DNA of 64,000 nt from Gammaproteobacteria bacterium (GCA_028820325.1 JAPPJO010000090.1:1-64000), one strand, 5' to 3'. Shown: positions 35,186-45,395, counted from the first letter of the stretch. Numbers and translations are program-made. The notes: generated from the sequence alone by a model not told the origin.

Positions 35186-36034
35186 CTAGAAATTCACCAC
35201 CAGAGCCATGGTGAGCACCCGGTCCGACTTGTCCAGCGGGATGGGCACCTTGCCCGCAGACTCCCCCTGCATGCTGGTGAGCGGGACGTCGACCAGCGAC
35301 GGCCGGTTGTCGAACTGGTACTGGAACTTGGCCTGCAGCCCGAAGTGCTCGCTCATCGAAACGCCCAGCGAGGTCACCCAGTCCGCGCGCAGGTCCGCCG
35401 GATTGAAGCCGTTCTCGTCCACCACCAGGGTGCTCTTCAACTCCGTGTTGTCGGTCAGCTGGATCTCGTATTCGCCGGAGACCTGGAGTCCGATGAAGGT
35501 GTTGGCTGCGTCGGGATCGGGCACCACGTCGTCCTGCCTGGTCACGGTGAGCCCGTAGGAGCTGCGCAGCTGGTGCACTTCATCCTCCAGCCAGCGCGTC
35601 GACATGCCGGCGACCAGCACGTAGCGGCCATCGATGCCGGTGAAGGTGTTGCGGGTCCATCCAAGCTGGCCGAACACCGACGACCGCTCCGAGAACTCGC
35701 GGTCGCCGCGGAAGCGGATGTGGTAGTTCTCTGCGGAAACCCGGGTCTCGCTTTCCTCTTCGACCCTGTAATCGTCGGCGGTGCCGATGGCGGAGCGCTT
35801 GAAGCGGCTGGTGTTGGTGCGCAGAGCTCCGAACTCCAGCCTGGTCTCGGTCCGCTCCCACTCCGTAATCAGTTCGTTGGCGAGCCCGAACGTGGTCGAC
35901 TCGGTGTTGCCCCGGGTCTGGATGAAGCTGAACTCGCTGGAGTTGGACCACTCCGGGGGGAGAGGAATCTGAGGGATCTGAGCGCTGGCGGCGGCGGTGC
36001 CAAGCAGAAGCGCGAGCACCAGGGAGAAAGGCAT
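35186..36034 (-). CDS. DUF481 outer-membrane beta-barrel protein
   Basis: 282 aa, taking ATG 36034, which begins the signal peptide MPFSLVLALLLGTAAASAQ; the frame extends upstream without a signal. The mature protein is a series of amphipathic strands (SEFSFIQTRGNTESTTFGLA, ETRLEFGALRTNTSRF, KFQYQFDNRPSL) ending in Val-Asn-Phe, as expected for an outer-membrane barrel. The RGNTES motif is typical of the DUF481/YdiY family, whose proteins are salt- or stress-inducible in enterobacteria but poorly understood. It follows the rhodanese gene by 47 bp in the same direction. Confidence 0.87.
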   Translation of the reverse strand: MPFSLVLALLLGTAAASAQIPQIPLPPEWSNSSEFSFIQTRGNTESTTFGLANELITEWERTETRLEFGALRTNTSRFKRSAIGTADDYRVEEESETRVSAENYHIRFRGDREFSERSSVFGQLGWTRNTFTGIDGRYVLVAGMSTRWLEDEVHQLRSSYGLTVTRQDDVVPDPDAANTFIGLQVSGEYEIQLTDNTELKSTLVVDENGFNPADLRADWVTSLGVSMSEHFGLQAKFQYQFDNRPSLVDVPLTSMQGESAGKVPIPLDKSDRVLTMALVVNF

Positions 36035-36081
36035 GCAGCCGCCCACCCCCGGCGGGCGCCCAGTCGACAAACGACCTCGTG

Positions 36082-36537
36082 TTACCAAACGCCCTCGTAT
36101 CCGTCCGCGGCGAGATTCCACCTGGGCCCGTACACGTGAAGCCTCGTCGTCTGTGACGAGCCGTCGGTGAGTTCGCCGCCCGCGTGCGTCCAGGCGAGCA
36201 GGCTTCCCTCCAGGTTCAGCACCGGCACGCCCTTCCTGCTCATGCGGCGTGCGTACTTCGAGCTCCGCGCGCCCACAGTGCAGTAGGCGACCACGGTACA
36301 GTCTCCCAGTTCCTCGAGCTGGCCCTCGAACTCCTCGGGGATGATCGCTCCGGGCAGGGTGGACACCGCCCGTTCCGCCGGAGAGCGCACGTCGACGAGC
36401 ACGGTATCGTTGGCGGGCAAGCGCTCGCGGAGCTCCGCCGCGCTGATGGTCCTGACCTCGGGAAAGCGACGGCCGACCTGCGAAATCATCCTCTCCAGCG
36501 CCCGCCTTCTGTCTTCCTGCGAAGCCGCGTTCTTCAC
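36082..36537 (-). CDS. Rhodanese-like domain protein
   Basis: 151 aa from GTG 36537. One rhodanese domain: ISAAELRERLP, then VLVDVRSPAERAVSTLPGAI, the active-site loop YCTVGARSSKYARRM with Cys86, and the closing VLNLEGSLLAWTHAGG. The six-residue loop CTVGAR is compatible with sulfurtransferase activity. The C-terminus continues for about 30 residues (TTRLHVYGPRWNLAADGYEGVW), an extension seen in cyanobacterial and environmental rhodaneses. It has no signal peptide, so it is cytoplasmic. The sulfur acceptor is unknown. Confidence 0.9.
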   Translation of the reverse strand: MKNAASQEDRRRALERMISQVGRRFPEVRTISAAELRERLPANDTVLVDVRSPAERAVSTLPGAIIPEEFEGQLEELGDCTVVAYCTVGARSSKYARRMSRKGVPVLNLEGSLLAWTHAGGELTDGSSQTTRLHVYGPRWNLAADGYEGVW

Positions 36538-36592
36538 GCCGTGTCCCCTGGTCCCAGGTGCATGCAGCCGTCTCTCGAATACGTTCCGTCCA

Positions 36593-37507
36593 TCAAATGA
36601 AGAACATGCCTTTTGCCAACCCGGCCGACTCCGCCCACTCGCCCGCGGCCATCTTCTTCCCCCCTTCGGGCCGCACCTTGGCGATCAGCAACTGGCCGTC
36701 GGGTGCCGCGACGCGAATCCCCTTCGGGCCGATGCCGGTGACCTGCCCCGGGCGAATCGAAAGCGCCTCGTCGATCCGCGAAGCGCCGTAGAGCTTGACC
36801 CAGGCGCCGTTGAACGTACTCCACGCCCCCGGCTGGGGATCCGCGCCGCGCACGAGGTTCCACGTCCGGCGCAGCGGCAGATTCCAGGACACCCGCACGT
36901 GCTCGTGTTTGCACCATCCCTCGTAGGTGGCCGCGGAATGATCCTGCGGGATCTTAGGCGCCTCGCCCGCGCGCACCAGGTCCACGCCCTCGAGCATGGC
37001 GTCGACGCCCATGGGGAAGAGGTGGTTGAAGTAGAGGCTGCCCAGGGTGTGATCCCCGACATCGACTTCCTTCTGAAGGAGAATCGGGCCCTCGTCGAGC
37101 CCGTCGTCGGGCCAGAAGATCGAGAGTCCCGTCTTCTCCCTGCCCCAGATGATGGGCCAGTTGATGGAGCTGGGGCCGCGATGGAGCGGGAGCAGCGAGG
37201 GGTGATACTGGATGGTCCCGTGGGTCGGGATGTCGAGGGCCTGCTCGGGCACGAAGAGGGTCACGTAGGCCATCACCCCCAGATCGGGGCGAAGCGCCTT
37301 CATCTGAGCCCAGGTGTCCTCGTTCTTGAAGGAGGAGGGCTGGAAGAGGGGCAGGCCGTGTTGGCGGGCCGCTTCCGCGAGGGGGTCGGGGCGCTGACCG
37401 GGCTTTTCGGGACGGGTGTAGACGCCCACGATGTCCTCGCCGCGCTCGACCAGCGCCTTGAGGACGCTCGCGCCGAAGGCCTGCTGGCCGTTGACGATGA
37501 TTCTCAT
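36593..37507 (-). CDS. 10-formyl-THF hydrolase/formyltransferase-like protein
   Basis: 304 aa starting three bases after the upstream stop. The N-terminal Rossmann half contains TIQYHPSLLPLHRGPSSINW and LSIFWPDDGLDEGPILLQKE. These match the hydrolase domain of 10-formyltetrahydrofolate dehydrogenase (ALDH1L1) more closely than methionyl-tRNA formyltransferase. The catalytic His and Asp are present, and the Fmt Asn of the Asn-x-His motif is Gln. The C-terminal half has the small beta-barrel (VKLYGASRIDEALSIRPGQV). A stand-alone protein of this type would release formate from 10-formyl-THF or transfer formyl to another acceptor. No aldehyde-dehydrogenase domain is attached. It is co-transcribed with the S9 peptidase. 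Confidence 0.83.
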   Translation of the reverse strand: MRIIVNGQQAFGASVLKALVERGEDIVGVYTRPEKPGQRPDPLAEAARQHGLPLFQPSSFKNEDTWAQMKALRPDLGVMAYVTLFVPEQALDIPTHGTIQYHPSLLPLHRGPSSINWPIIWGREKTGLSIFWPDDGLDEGPILLQKEVDVGDHTLGSLYFNHLFPMGVDAMLEGVDLVRAGEAPKIPQDHSAATYEGWCKHEHVRVSWNLPLRRTWNLVRGADPQPGAWSTFNGAWVKLYGASRIDEALSIRPGQVTGIGPKGIRVAAPDGQLLIAKVRPEGGKKMAAGEWAESAGLAKGMFFI

Positions 37508-37510
37508 CCT

Positions 37511-39550
37511 TCAGCTCACCGGACGGTTGGCGTTCATGACCCAGCGGTCGTACCAGGCGAGGTAGCGCTCGTAGCGGTCCTTCTGGTAGCTGGGGACGCG
37601 GATGCCGTGGCTCTGGCCCGGATAGACCACGAGCTGGGTGGGCACGCCCCGCCGGCGCAGCGCCTGGTAGAGCTGCTCGGAGTTGAGGATGGGCACGTTC
37701 CAGTCGACCTCTCCGCCCATGATGAGGGTCGGGGTGGTGACCTCGTGCACCTTGTTGAAGGGGCTGATGCGCTCCCAGTTGTCGCGGTTGTCGCCCTCCC
37801 AGGGGAGCCCGAGCTCGGCCTCCCACTGCCGCTGGTAGTGGTCGTGCCCGTAGTTGGCGATGTAGAGCACTTCGCTGGCCCCGGTGATGGCGCCCTCGAA
37901 GCGGTCGGTCTGGGTGATGACGTAGTTGGTGAGGATACCGCCGTACGACCAGCCGCCCACGCCGAGCCGGTCGGGGTCGGTCCAGCCCTGCTGGATGGCG
38001 TAGTCGATGCCCGCCATCACGTCCTTGAAGTCGGGGTTGCCCCAGTCCGCCCACAGTGCCGCCGAGAAGTCCTGTCCGTAGCCGGACGAGCCGCGCGGGT
38101 TGGTGCGCACGACCACGTAGCCGTGGGCCGCGAAGAGCTGCGACTCGAACTGGAAGGAGTGGCTGTACTGGGAGACCGGGCCCCCGTGGATGCGCAGGAT
38201 GGTGGGATAGGCCCGTCCTTCCTCGTAGTCAGGCGGGAAGGTGACGAACCCCTCGACTTCGATCCCGCCCTCGGAGGGGAACTGGATGTTGCGGGTCTCG
38301 GCGATGTTGACCGTCTCGAGGAAGTCGTCGTTGTGGCCCGTGATGCGGCGGAGCGAGGCTTGTCCGTCATCGAAGTCCTCGACGGCGTAGATCTCGCCGG
38401 GGCGGTCCAGGTGGTTGACCAGGGCCGCGAAGGTGCCGCCGCGCCCGTCGAAACCCGAAGCCGACAGTCCTCCGGAAACCGGCCGCTCCAGATCCGAGCC
38501 GTCGGGACGAATGCGGGCGATGTGGTTTTCGGAGGAGTCCTCGAGCCCGAACCAGATCCATTCGCCGTCCGGCGAGAAGCGCGGGGAACGCACGTTGCGG
38601 TCCAGCTCCGTGGTGAGCAGGCGGGGCTCGCCCCCGTCCGCCGAGACCACGGCGAGGTGCGTGGTGGCGTACCAGATCAGGTCGGGGCGGATACCGGTGG
38701 AATAGGCGATCCAGCGTCCGTCCGGGCTCCACTGCGGTGAGCCGTCGGAACCGGGGTTGGTTGTGATTTGCCGGGGAGCGTCGGTGGGCTCCTCCAGGTC
38801 CGCCGAGACCACCCAGATGTCGTTGTTGGCGTTCAGGTCGGGATCTTCCGTCCGGTTGGAGACGAACGCGATCTGCGTGCCGTCCGGGCTCCAGACGCCC
38901 AGGGACTCATTCCAGCGCCCGGTGGTGAGCTGCCGCAACTCCTTGGCATCGATCTTGTAGACATACAGGTGCGTCATGCGTGAGCCGGTCAGGTATCCGG
39001 CTCCGTCCCGCTTGAACTGGATGCGGTCGATGACCCACGGATCCTGGGGAGCGTTGGGCTTCGCATCCTCATTCTCTTCCTCGGCATCGCGGATGGTGAG
39101 GAGGAGGCGCGTGCCGTCGGGCGACCAGCGGTATCCGCCGACGCCCTGCTCGACGTCGGTCAGGGGGAAGGCTTCGCCGCCGCGCCGGTCGAGCGCCCAC
39201 ACCTGGGTCGGGTCGCCGTCGCGCGCCGCCGTGAAGGTGAGGTATCGGCCGTCCGGGCTCCAGGCGGGGGAGCCGGCAGACTGCTTGTCGCGCGTGAGCG
39301 GGACGGGGTCGCCGCCCGCGACCGGCGCCATGTAGACGCGGGTATAGGAGCGTTCATCCTCCAGGGAGGTGCGAGAGACCGTGTACGCGACCCAGTCGCC
39401 CTCGGGACTGACCACCGGCGAGCCGACGTTCTCCAGCTCGAACAGATCGTCGACCGTGATGTTGCGCCGCTCCTGCGCGAGCGCGGCCGGGGGCGCGAGC
39501 GCCGACGCGAACAACGCGAAGACGAGGGCTGCCGTTGCGAGAGCCTTCAT
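37511..39550 (-). CDS. Secreted S9-family prolyl oligopeptidase-like peptidase
   Basis: 679 aa from ATG 39550 (AGGAG eight bases upstream); the frame runs on to 39871 only as antisense of the lipoprotein region. Signal peptide ALVFALFASALAPPAALAQ. Residues 25-400 are a TolB/PD40 propeller (SPEGDWVAYTVSR, SPDGRYLTFTAARDGD). The alpha/beta-hydrolase follows, with the triad near Ser535 in GGWSYGG, Asp616 in GGEVDWNVP and His650 in GQSHGIRVPS. The oxyanion/N-terminal landmark HGGPVSQYSHSF is also present. It would cleave short, often proline-containing or acylated peptides in the periplasm. The formyltransferase-like gene follows in the same operon. Confidence 0.93.
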   Translation of the reverse strand: MKALATAALVFALFASALAPPAALAQERRNITVDDLFELENVGSPVVSPEGDWVAYTVSRTSLEDERSYTRVYMAPVAGGDPVPLTRDKQSAGSPAWSPDGRYLTFTAARDGDPTQVWALDRRGGEAFPLTDVEQGVGGYRWSPDGTRLLLTIRDAEEENEDAKPNAPQDPWVIDRIQFKRDGAGYLTGSRMTHLYVYKIDAKELRQLTTGRWNESLGVWSPDGTQIAFVSNRTEDPDLNANNDIWVVSADLEEPTDAPRQITTNPGSDGSPQWSPDGRWIAYSTGIRPDLIWYATTHLAVVSADGGEPRLLTTELDRNVRSPRFSPDGEWIWFGLEDSSENHIARIRPDGSDLERPVSGGLSASGFDGRGGTFAALVNHLDRPGEIYAVEDFDDGQASLRRITGHNDDFLETVNIAETRNIQFPSEGGIEVEGFVTFPPDYEEGRAYPTILRIHGGPVSQYSHSFQFESQLFAAHGYVVVRTNPRGSSGYGQDFSAALWADWGNPDFKDVMAGIDYAIQQGWTDPDRLGVGGWSYGGILTNYVITQTDRFEGAITGASEVLYIANYGHDHYQRQWEAELGLPWEGDNRDNWERISPFNKVHEVTTPTLIMGGEVDWNVPILNSEQLYQALRRRGVPTQLVVYPGQSHGIRVPSYQKDRYERYLAWYDRWVMNANRPVS

Positions 39551-39788
39551 GATGAACTCCTGTACAGATTGAGTGACGATCCTGACCGAGAGGGAGGCGA
39601 AGATGAGTGATGAAGCCGGGGGAATCCGGGCGCACGCAAGAATAACAGCGACTGAACGGAGGGCGCGACCCGAATCGGCCGCGCGCCTGAAGCGCATGGA
39701 GGCAGCGATGACGATGGGGGGATCGGAAGTGTCCACCGCGGTGGACAGTGCCGCACCCGGGAGAGTCGGCGGAGTGGCACTTTTCCTC

Positions 39789-40181
39789 ATGCGGGCGATG
39801 CTGGTGACTGCGGTGACCGCGCTCGCCACCGCATGCGCCGCCCGCGCCGGCGAGGGGAACCCGGCCATCACGCCCGGCCTCGAGAATCAGATCGAGATCC
39901 GGATCATCAACAACAACTTCAGCGATGCGCGGATGTACGCGGTGCACCAGCGCGGGCGCGAGTACATCGGCATGCTCACGGGGAAGACCGAGGCCAACTA
40001 CACTCTCGACTGGGATATCTCGCAGACGCTCTCGATCGAGATCTCGCTGCTCGCGGGCGGCACCTGCACGACGGAGGAACTGATCGTGGATCCCGGCGAG
40101 GCCCTCTTCCTGAGCATCGATTCCACGCTGGCCACGATGACCAACTGTCGGCCGACCGCGACGGGGATCGGCGGGGGTTAG
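39789..40181 (+). CDS. Small putative lipoprotein, unknown function
   Basis: 130 aa from ATG 39789; the frame is open from 39573, but only the later start places a lipobox (VTALATAC) at the end of a short hydrophobic signal. The mature domain looks like a compact beta-sandwich ([40 protein letters not shown]) with two Cys (GTCTTEE, TNCRPT) that may form a disulfide. No family recognised. Its stop overlaps the stop of the convergent DprA-like gene by four bases, so there is no space for a terminator between them. Confidence 0.7.
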   Translation: MRAMLVTAVTALATACAARAGEGNPAITPGLENQIEIRIINNNFSDARMYAVHQRGREYIGMLTGKTEANYTLDWDISQTLSIEISLLAGGTCTTEELIVDPGEALFLSIDSTLATMTNCRPTATGIGGG

Positions 40182-41611
40182 TTGCCGGTTGGCGTCAGGC
40201 CGAGTTCCTTGAGGTGATCACGGCCCACTTGGGTTAGCCGAAACCGCTGGTTGACGCTGCTTGGCTTCTCGGGAATCGTCATCTCGATCCAGCCCTGCTC
40301 AAGGCAGGGCTTGAGATACCGCTTACGCAGGTTTCCGAGGTTCCGGAGCCCCAACGCGGTCAAGATGTCTTGGCGGCTCATGTCGCCCGAGATGGACAGC
40401 AGCAGTTTCTCTCGAGGTGTGGCGAGGGAAGCAGTCTCAGCCAACTCGGGTCGGTGCTCGACGGCAGCGGTTAACGTACCGTCCTCCGGTCCATCGCTGG
40501 TCGCGTCCTCGCCTTGTGCCTTGGTCGACTGGTCCGGCCGATCCTCCCGTACTTCCGAGGACTCGGCAAGGGAAAGATCGTACTGCCCGGATTTGGTTGG
40601 AGCAGATGCGGGGGACTGATCTTCGAGGGGTTCACCTCGGAGAACTCGTTCCAATTCGTCTGGTGTCCGGGGATTCGGCCATGACGTGGCACCACGGTCA
40701 AGCAGGCCTTCGAGGCCTTTGGAGCGCCTGCCGCTGGCGCGCACGTAAACCGACACGAACCTCAGCTTGTCCAGTTGGTCGGTTGCCCCTGCCCAGGTAC
40801 CCCCATGCCCATGGTCCGAGTTTACCACAAGGGCGGCGTCCGACAGCGCGTAGATGAGCTTGTTGCGCTGCATGGCATGGCCCACCACGAAGCGGGCTGC
40901 GGGATCGTAGGGACAAACAAGCACCAGTTGTCCCTCCATCAGGGCACTGCGGTTTCCTCGGTTCAGGGCCGCCCGTTCGAGCCCGTTGGCCAGGACGCCG
41001 ACCGACCGACCTCCTGCCTCCAACGCACCCCTCATCGCGGCCTGGTCGACTCCGCGCGCGCAGCCGGAGATGATCGTCGTGTTGGCTTCAGCGCTGAGCT
41101 TGCCAACGTCTTCCGTGTACTCGATGAGGTCTTCCTTGACCTTCCTGGAACCCACAACCGCCAGCCCGCCACCGTCCAGAATCGTGCGATCCCCGCACCC
41201 GTAGAGGACCGGCGGGGCGTTTCCTCGCATCCGGGTCTTCAGCTTTCGCGGATAGTCCGGATCAGCCCGGGTAACCACCCACAGGGCGCGGGTACGCCAT
41301 CGTTCGACCGCCTGCGCCAGGAGGAATCCGCGGCCAAGAAGCCGGTGAATTCGCTCGGCGTCCAGGCTGGCGAGGGATTCCCGCACCGTTTCCCGAGCGT
41401 CACTACCGAGCAAATCGGCTGGCTCGCGGCGGATGGCCCGAAGCCGCTTGGCGAAATCGCGATACTCAGCGGTGCTCAGTGGACGCAGCTTGGCCGCACC
41501 CACGCTCCCTCGCTGGGTCCGCGGCCTCGGAGGGCGTCTCCGCCGGCCCGCGAGCAACGGCGCGGTCAACAGCAGAATCGCCTGCGCGTTCGGGCTGAGA
41601 TCGGCGTTCAT
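40178..41611 (-). CDS. DprA/Smf-like Rossmann protein with C-terminal winged helix
   Basis: About 477 aa from ATG 41611, which shares a base with the upstream TGA (TGATG). Residues about 150-330 form the DprA/SMF Rossmann fold: [45 protein letters not shown] and [23 protein letters not shown]. The classical DprA GGSLxTA-type end differs. An acidic, Ser/Glu-rich linker follows. A terminal winged-helix domain ([46 protein letters not shown]) resembles those on AlbA/Schlafen-type regulators. DprA binds ssDNA and loads RecA in transformation, but DprA-like proteins also serve as partners in anti-phage toxin-antitoxin pairs such as ShosTA. Translational coupling to the RecQ-PRTase gene implies a shared function. 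Confidence 0.87.
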   Translation of the reverse strand: MNADLSPNAQAILLLTAPLLAGRRRRPPRPRTQRGSVGAAKLRPLSTAEYRDFAKRLRAIRREPADLLGSDARETVRESLASLDAERIHRLLGRGFLLAQAVERWRTRALWVVTRADPDYPRKLKTRMRGNAPPVLYGCGDRTILDGGGLAVVGSRKVKEDLIEYTEDVGKLSAEANTTIISGCARGVDQAAMRGALEAGGRSVGVLANGLERAALNRGNRSALMEGQLVLVCPYDPAARFVVGHAMQRNKLIYALSDAALVVNSDHGHGGTWAGATDQLDKLRFVSVYVRASGRRSKGLEGLLDRGATSWPNPRTPDELERVLRGEPLEDQSPASAPTKSGQYDLSLAESSEVREDRPDQSTKAQGEDATSDGPEDGTLTAAVEHRPELAETASLATPREKLLLSISGDMSRQDILTALGLRNLGNLRKRYLKPCLEQGWIEMTIPEKPSSVNQRFRLTQVGRDHLKELGLTPTGN

Positions 41612-43689
41612 CAGCTCCCTCGCAGTGATGAGAGGGCGAGCGGCCACACCTCGCCGCTTCCGTGGCGGCGCAAGAGCCATGCGGCCACGGTGAAGGTCCA
41701 GCGCGAACCGACGACATCGTCCACCAGAAGAACGGGCCCAGGCAGTGGCTCCTCGTGCACTTCCAGCACACCATCGAGGTTTAGTGCCTGCTGCAGGCTG
41801 TTGGCCATCGACTTTTGCTCTTCGGGCTCACCGGTCTGTTGGAGGACTGCGCGAAACGGCAAGCGCAGGGCACGTGCAAGCCGTCGGGCAAAGTCTGGAA
41901 CCAGATCCGGGTGCCGGCGCGAGGGTATGCAGGTGATCCACTCCGGTGCAGATTGCGGCCTCCATCGTTGCAGCAGCCGGACGCAGGCGTCAACAAGTTC
42001 ATCGTCGAATCTTCCTGCGTGTTTTCCCTGCCGGACCAACTCGCCCCATCCCCCATCGCGCCACACGGAGAGCGCCCTCCCTTCGTTCGCACGAAGCTCA
42101 TCGGGAATCTTCCCCTTGATCTCGTATTGGGGCAATCCGCCAGCTGGCCACATCTTGCGCGGCTCGATCACCAGAGCCCGGCGGCGGAGGAATGCCACGG
42201 CCTCTCGCACGAGAACAGGGGCAACGCTCGTGGACAGTAACGGCAGATCCGGCGGTTCAAACGCTTCAGGGTCACCGTCGAGCGCTCGAACCAGGAATTC
42301 CATGTGTCCAGACCGGAGTGCGACGTATTCCTGCATCTCACGCTGCTCCTCTCGTCGCAACTCGGTCAATCGCTCGGCGCGGTCCCAGAAGGCCTGTCCC
42401 AGGGTTGCCGCCGTAAGCTGCCACTTCGAACCCTGCTTGACGACTGGCGGTGGCGACTCAAGAGACAGCAGTTTCATCGTCTGCTTGATACGGCCACCGC
42501 TGATGTTAAGGCTACGCCGCAGATCTGTTGGCGTTGCCCCCTGCGGTGACTCTTCGAGCGTGTCGATCACTCGTTGTACCTGATTGCGGGTAGGGAATGC
42601 GGTGTCGATGAAGTAGTCCGTGATGTCCGTCTCCTCGTCTCCGCTCAGCAGCACTCCGTAGGCGGTCTCCAGAGCCCGCCCGGCGCGGCCTACCTGCTGG
42701 TAGTAGAACACGACGGACCCCGGCGTCTGGTAGTGGATCACGAAACCGAGGTCGGGCTTGTCGAATCCCATGCCTAATGCGACGGTCGCAACCAGGGCCT
42801 TGACCTGGTTCTTGAGCAACGCACGTTCCAACTCCTCCTTTTCCTCTGTCTCCTTCTTCGCCGTATAGGCGTGTACGTCCAGACCCTGTGATTGGAGCCA
42901 CTCCGCCACCAGCTCCGCATCGCGGACGGTCAGCGTGTAGATGATTCCGTGACCTGCAAGTTGCGGGACCGTCCCGGCGAGCCAAGCCAGCCGCTCCTCC
43001 TGACGACGTAGCCGGATCGTTTGCAGAAAGAGGGACGGCCGCGACAAGCTGCCTTGGTGGACCGTCAAATCGGGTCCGAGGACCTCCCGGAGGTCCTGCA
43101 TTACGCGGTGATTCGCCGTGGCTGTCGTTGCGAGGAGTCTCAGGTTTCGGGGGAGCGTCCGGGCCATGCGTTCGATCAGTCGGTAGTCGGGCCGGAAATC
43201 GTGCCCCCAGTCGGAGATGCAGTGCGCCTCGTCAATGACGAGCAACGCAATGCGCTCGGCCATGTGGGAGAGGACATCGTCACGAAAGTGCTCGTTGGCC
43301 AATCGCTCCGGGGCAACCAGCAGGAGGTCCACCTCGTCACGGACCAGGAGTTCTTCCACCTCGGGCCATTCGTTCATGTTGGCCGAGGTTATCCACTCGG
43401 CACGGACTCCCATCCGCTTCGCGGCGGAAATCTGGTTACGCATCAAGGCGAGCAAGGGAGAGATCAAGAGGGTCGGTCCAGCCCCCATTTCCCGCAGCAG
43501 CTTGGTCGCGATGAAGTAGACGAAGCTCTTGCCCCAACCCGTCTTCTGCACAACGAGGAGTCGGCCGTCGCCTCTAACCACATGGCGGACTGCTTCTTCC
43601 TGTCCAGGGCGGAATCCGGCATCAGGAAGACCAGTACCAATTCTGAGTAGTCCAAGAGCACGGCTGCCATCGTATCTTGATCGCCACAT
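41611..43689 (-). CDS. RecQ-like helicase fused to a phosphoribosyltransferase domain
   Basis: 692 aa from ATG 43689 (AAGAGAG upstream); a TTG at 43740 is less likely. Residues 1-350 are a superfamily-2 helicase core of RecQ type: Walker A with Lys54 in QKTGWGKSF (Trp inside the loop is unusual), DEAH at 153-156 in [27 protein letters not shown], and motif [12 protein letters not shown]. Winged-helix-like segments follow ([19 protein letters not shown]). The last about 130 residues carry a type I phosphoribosyltransferase motif, [13 protein letters not shown] with Asp657-Asp658, like ComF proteins. No HRDC domain is seen. It is co-translated with the DprA-like gene. RecQ, PRTase and DprA parts recur in competence and anti-phage contexts. 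The activity is inferred. Confidence 0.9.
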   Translation of the reverse strand: MWRSRYDGSRALGLLRIGTGLPDAGFRPGQEEAVRHVVRGDGRLLVVQKTGWGKSFVYFIATKLLREMGAGPTLLISPLLALMRNQISAAKRMGVRAEWITSANMNEWPEVEELLVRDEVDLLLVAPERLANEHFRDDVLSHMAERIALLVIDEAHCISDWGHDFRPDYRLIERMARTLPRNLRLLATTATANHRVMQDLREVLGPDLTVHQGSLSRPSLFLQTIRLRRQEERLAWLAGTVPQLAGHGIIYTLTVRDAELVAEWLQSQGLDVHAYTAKKETEEKEELERALLKNQVKALVATVALGMGFDKPDLGFVIHYQTPGSVVFYYQQVGRAGRALETAYGVLLSGDEETDITDYFIDTAFPTRNQVQRVIDTLEESPQGATPTDLRRSLNISGGRIKQTMKLLSLESPPPVVKQGSKWQLTAATLGQAFWDRAERLTELRREEQREMQEYVALRSGHMEFLVRALDGDPEAFEPPDLPLLSTSVAPVLVREAVAFLRRRALVIEPRKMWPAGGLPQYEIKGKIPDELRANEGRALSVWRDGGWGELVRQGKHAGRFDDELVDACVRLLQRWRPQSAPEWITCIPSRRHPDLVPDFARRLARALRLPFRAVLQQTGEPEEQKSMANSLQQALNLDGVLEVHEEPLPGPVLLVDDVVGSRWTFTVAAWLLRRHGSGEVWPLALSSLRGS

Positions 43690-43751
43690 GTCAGACTCTC
43701 TTGCAGCGGACGTGGACCCCAAGAACGCGAGTGTGCTCAAACAGAATCGCC

Positions 43752-43768
43752 GGCGGACTCGCTGTCCG
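43752..43768 (-). terminator. Hairpin between amidase and RecQ-like gene
   Basis: GCGGAC (43752-43757) pairs with GTCCGC (43763-43768) around TCGCT. On the minus strand it lies about 10 bases after the amidase stop (43779) and is followed by a short T-run (TTCTGTTTG). It probably separates amidase transcription from the RecQ/DprA cassette, whose own promoter would then lie in the 60 bases before 43689. Confidence 0.4.
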
Positions 43769-43778
43769 CGTCGAGTCG

Positions 43779-45395
43779 CTAGCCCAGCGGTGGGGCGCTT
43801 TCTGGCGGGCGCCGGTGCCCCGTGGCCTGCTCGAAAGCATAGCCGAAGCGAATCAGCATCCCTTCAGCAAAGGGGCGGCCCAGGAACTCGATACCGATAG
43901 GCAGGCCGTCCGGGGTGAAGCCGGCGGGAACGGTGAGCGCGGGCCAGCCGGTCAGCGGGCTGAGCAGGCGGTTGTCGCCAAGGCCGTAGTCGTCGGCCGG
44001 GGAGGGATTGGTCTCGACGTCCGGGGCGATGAGGGACGGCGGGTGGTCAAAGGTGGTGTGCACCAGCGCGTCGAGGTCGTGGTCGGCCATCACCTGGTAG
44101 ATATCCTGGCGGAGCTGGCCGCGGGCCAGCAGGTAGGCCAGATAGCCGGGGTCGCGGGTGGTCTTTCCGAGTGAGTTCGCCAGCCCGGTCGCCCGCCAGG
44201 GCGTCACGCGACCGCTGAGCAGGATGGAGCGCAGGGTGGTGTGGGGCGGGTCGTCGAGCTCCGCCAGGTAGGCGTCGGTGGCGGTCTCGGTCTCGTGGGA
44301 GTTCATGGAGTAGATGGCGTTGACCCCGTCGACTCCGGGGAGGGCCACGCCGTCCACCACCTCGGCGCCGAGCGCGCGCAGCTGTTCGACGGCCGCATCG
44401 ACGATCGCGCGAGCCTGCCGGTATCCCTCCGAATCCGTGTCCAGCGCCTGGTCCATGGGGTCGCGGATGATGCCGATGCGGGCCCCGTCGAGCCCATCCC
44501 CGGAGAGCCCGTCGCTGTAGGAATCGGGAACCTGGCCCGCCGACATCGCGGTCACCGGATCGTTGGGGTCGTACCCGGCGATGGCGTCCAGCAGGATGGC
44601 CGCGTCCATCACCGTGCGGGTCATCGGCCCCATGGTGTCGGTGGTGGGGTTGGCGGGCATCATCCCGTAGCGGCTGACCAGCTGGAGGGTGGGCCTGAGC
44701 CCGACCAGCGCATGCACCGCCGACGGGCCGCGGATGGAGCCGCCGGTGTCCTCACCGATACCGATCATGCCCAGGTTCGCGGCCACGCCCGCGCCCGTCC
44801 CCCCGGACGAGCCGCTCGGGTTGCGCCGCGGGTCGTACGGGTTGCGGATGAAGCCGAAGCCCGAGCCCACGTAGCGCGATGCGAACTCGCCCATGTTGGT
44901 CTTGGCGATGATGAGCGCGCCCGCATCCTTCATCCGGGTGACGATGGTGGCGTCCCGGGAGGACACGAAGTCCGCGAAGAGCGCCGATCCGTATGTGGTG
45001 GGCATGTCGCGGGTCTCGACCTGGTCCTTGAGGAGGACGGGGATGCAGTGCAGCGGCCCGCTGAGTCCGCCGCCGGCGAGGGCCTGATCGAGGCGAGCTG
45101 CTTCGTCGAGGGCGGCGGGGTTCAGGTTGGCGATCGTGTTGAGCCGCCGTCCCCGCTGGTCGTAGGCCTCGATGCGGTCCAGGTAGCCCTGCACCAGTTG
45201 CACGCAGGTCAAGTCACCGGAGAGGAAGGCGGCGTGCACCTCGGCGATGGTCGCCTCCTCGATTTCGAAGTCCTGGGCGAACGTCACGCCCGGCGCGGCC
45301 AGGAGCAGGCCTGCGGCCAGCAGGAGCCTGATCGGGCGCAAGGTGCGAGAGCGGGAGCGAGTCGTCCATGTCACAGGAAGCGATCCGGGATTCAT
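43779..45395 (-). CDS. Secreted amidase-signature hydrolase
   Basis: 538 aa from ATG 45395 (GGAGAA eight bases upstream). Signal peptide around [20 protein letters not shown]. Amidase-signature features: catalytic Lys in [20 protein letters not shown], Ser motif [20 protein letters not shown], then [15 protein letters not shown]. The C-terminal stretch ([33 protein letters not shown]) is also typical. It is a second, Sec-exported amidase, distinct from the Tat-type enzyme at 12289-13920, with the same general C-N hydrolysis chemistry. It diverges from the hydroxyisobutyrate-dehydrogenase-like gene. Confidence 0.92.
   Translation of the reverse strand: MNPGSLPVTWTTRSRSRTLRPIRLLLAAGLLLAAPGVTFAQDFEIEEATIAEVHAAFLSGDLTCVQLVQGYLDRIEAYDQRGRRLNTIANLNPAALDEAARLDQALAGGGLSGPLHCIPVLLKDQVETRDMPTTYGSALFADFVSSRDATIVTRMKDAGALIIAKTNMGEFASRYVGSGFGFIRNPYDPRRNPSGSSGGTGAGVAANLGMIGIGEDTGGSIRGPSAVHALVGLRPTLQLVSRYGMMPANPTTDTMGPMTRTVMDAAILLDAIAGYDPNDPVTAMSAGQVPDSYSDGLSGDGLDGARIGIIRDPMDQALDTDSEGYRQARAIVDAAVEQLRALGAEVVDGVALPGVDGVNAIYSMNSHETETATDAYLAELDDPPHTTLRSILLSGRVTPWRATGLANSLGKTTRDPGYLAYLLARGQLRQDIYQVMADHDLDALVHTTFDHPPSLIAPDVETNPSPADDYGLGDNRLLSPLTGWPALTVPAGFTPDGLPIGIEFLGRPFAEGMLIRFGYAFEQATGHRRPPESAPPLG

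Noticed and set aside
39573..39788. N-terminal extension of the small lipoprotein gene
   Set aside because: The upstream part is Arg/Ala-rich and antisense to the S9 peptidase leader region. Only the start at 39789 gives a lipoprotein signal.
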